From positions 4,037,193-4,101,192 of the forward strand of contig OZ025884.1 of the NCBI GenBank assembly GCA_964019415.1: DNA of 64,000 nt, read 5' to 3'. This DNA is from Ianthella basta. Lineage: Eukaryota; Porifera; Demospongiae; Verongiida; Ianthellidae. Under the pieces are notes generated by a model. It was not told where the DNA came from and ran no database searches. It worked only from the letters and a program-made list of their open reading frames with translations. The position numbers and the translations under genes were made by a program. Positions 62,083-64,000 of the stretch are shown in pieces; positions within the stretch are counted from its first letter, which is position 1, and each line of letters opens with the position of its first letter.

Positions 62083-62548
62083 GTGGCTACACTTGGTTGT
62101 CAGTGGTACAGCTATTACTACAATAGGAAGGTAGTAGGAAGGTGATTACAAATGTATCTCCCTTACAAAGATGAATAGATATGACGACGTGTATATATAG
62201 GTGATTCTCTCTGTTTCTGTTCACAAAATTTGCAGCTGCAGGTATTCTTGACCTGCCCACTGGATCACCCCCACTGCAGTGGTACCTGCATGCAAGCGCC
62301 CATCTAGGCAAGGAATAGGCCAAGTTGGTGAGTATAATAGAGCAACATGCAACTTACATATCATTTCACAATTGGTGTATATCCATACACTTGAAACAGT
62401 TGTCATGCAAATGTTGCATTTATATAATTACACACAGACTTCACTGAAGAAGAGCACATCAAATTCTCTAAATGTTTTTTAAAAAATTTTTATTTCAGTG
62501 ACATCCTCCTACATGTATAGATCATGCACATTGCATGATTATGTTTCA

Positions 62549-63304
<756 letters not shown>

Positions 63305-63585
63305 CTATGGTGTTTGAACCATAATAATACACTAGCTGCCTAGCCATCTATGCATGATGAATGGATAGTATTCCATAACGTTTTCCCTAGTAGTACACTG
63401 GCTATACGTTCCTCGGTGGTACTAATGGTACAGATGAACCACTAAGGGCTGCCAAATTTTCAAGGAGCAAATCATGCCATATATCGCATGCACCTGACCC
63501 AGTTAGTCTAGCTGGCTAGACTAGTACGTAAGACATAATATTAGAGCCCACGAATCAGATCACGAAAAGGTCATGTGATCTAAAA

Positions 63586-63606
63586 ATGGCGGAACCAGTG
63601 GCGAAG
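63586..63606 (+). CDS. First coding exon of a gene running off the right edge
   Basis: AAAAATGGCGGAACC gives MAEPVAK, followed at 63607 by a good splice donor AAG|GTGAGA. The context AAAATGGCGG is the same start-site motif seen at other genes here, and a TCATGTGA (E-box type) sequence lies about 15 bp upstream. Later exons must lie beyond 64000, so the product is unknown. Confidence 0.45.
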
Positions 63607-63768
63607 GTGAGAAATGGGGACATCTCTAGGCACTGCTTCGACTGCCCAGAAGGTTTTTCTTTACTTTGTAGCCATTTGAACGTTATAATAATCTACAGAG
63701 TTGCTGGTGTCGTGTTTCAATTGATATTGGATGTTGACCTTGTTAGAATTTTGAATAGTGATGTGAGA

Positions 63769-63975
63769 TAAGGTAGGAGGATTCCGAAGAAGATAGGGTT
63801 TCCGAACACGGCGCCGCATTTTGCCTGTACTCGAAGGAACAGCTTCTCACTATGTCAACCAACACATTGACTCCTGCGTTAACTGCGTACAAAGAAGGAA
63901 GCTGTTCTGCTACGTACAGGCGAAATGCGGCGCCGTGTTCGGAATCCCCCTACCCTACCTTGCCATCTAACTACG
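63769..63975. mobile_element. Large hairpin element at the right edge
   Basis: The left arm (about 63773-63850) and right arm (about 63888-63965) are inverted repeats sharing CCGAACACGGCGCCGCATTT and GCCTGTAC and differing by small insertions. The loop of about 40 bases holds, on the minus strand, TTTGTACGCAGTTAACG, like the start of the motif in the 23.2 and 46.8 kb hairpins. Confidence 0.65.
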
Positions 63976-64000
63976 GTAGCTAGATGGTAGTAATGTTCGC

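Overview
The window looks like animal nuclear DNA from a compact genome, most likely an early-branching metazoan and probably a sponge. This is an inference. It rests on spliced animal genes with short introns, very close divergent gene pairs, an ankyrin/Roc/death-domain protein without a kinase, and many small dispersed hairpin repeats. No species can be named from the sequence alone.

Left part (1-14 kb): the 3' portion of an N-acetylneuraminate lyase gene (NPL, +) whose introns hold a 29-bp minisatellite, hairpins and a Ty3/Gypsy fossil. It is followed by a pair of nearly identical 236-bp direct repeats, then a large gene for an ankyrin, multi-membrane-segment, Roc/COR and death-domain protein (+).

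14-25 kb: a tubulin polyglutamylase of the TTLL6/TTLL13 group (-). Its introns carry a 574-bp transposon with 64-bp inverted ends that holds a RecQ-helicase exon fragment, and a hairpin element with tandem hammerhead-like motifs. A one-pass membrane protein gene (+) starts 34 bp from the TTLL start codon.

25-33 kb: a small two-exon gene of unknown function (-), an intronless glucosidase II beta subunit (PRKCSH, +) and a CFAP141-like ciliary microtubule protein (-).

33-49 kb: the transcription elongation factor ELL (-) and a receptor-type tyrosine phosphatase with a Ser/Thr-rich ectodomain (+), arranged head to head. ELL introns hold a second Ty3/Gypsy fossil, a TA-flanked inverted-repeat transposon, a tRNA-derived SINE-like head and a 75-bp tandem duplication that copies a splice donor.

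49-59 kb: the chromatin protein MORF4L1/MRG15 (-) and fructose-1,6-bisphosphatase (FBP1, +), also head to head.

59-64 kb: a poorly understood region with an open frame carrying a P-loop, a 9-bp minisatellite, the first exon of a gene leaving the window and a large hairpin.

The genes belong to unrelated pathways (sialic acid breakdown, gluconeogenesis, ER glycoprotein processing, cilia, transcription, signalling), so no operon-like logic is implied. What ties the window together is shared promoters, occasional GC-AG introns and a dispersed family of hairpin elements. These carry a fold resembling the hammerhead ribozyme, whose closing stem varies in a compensatory way between copies.
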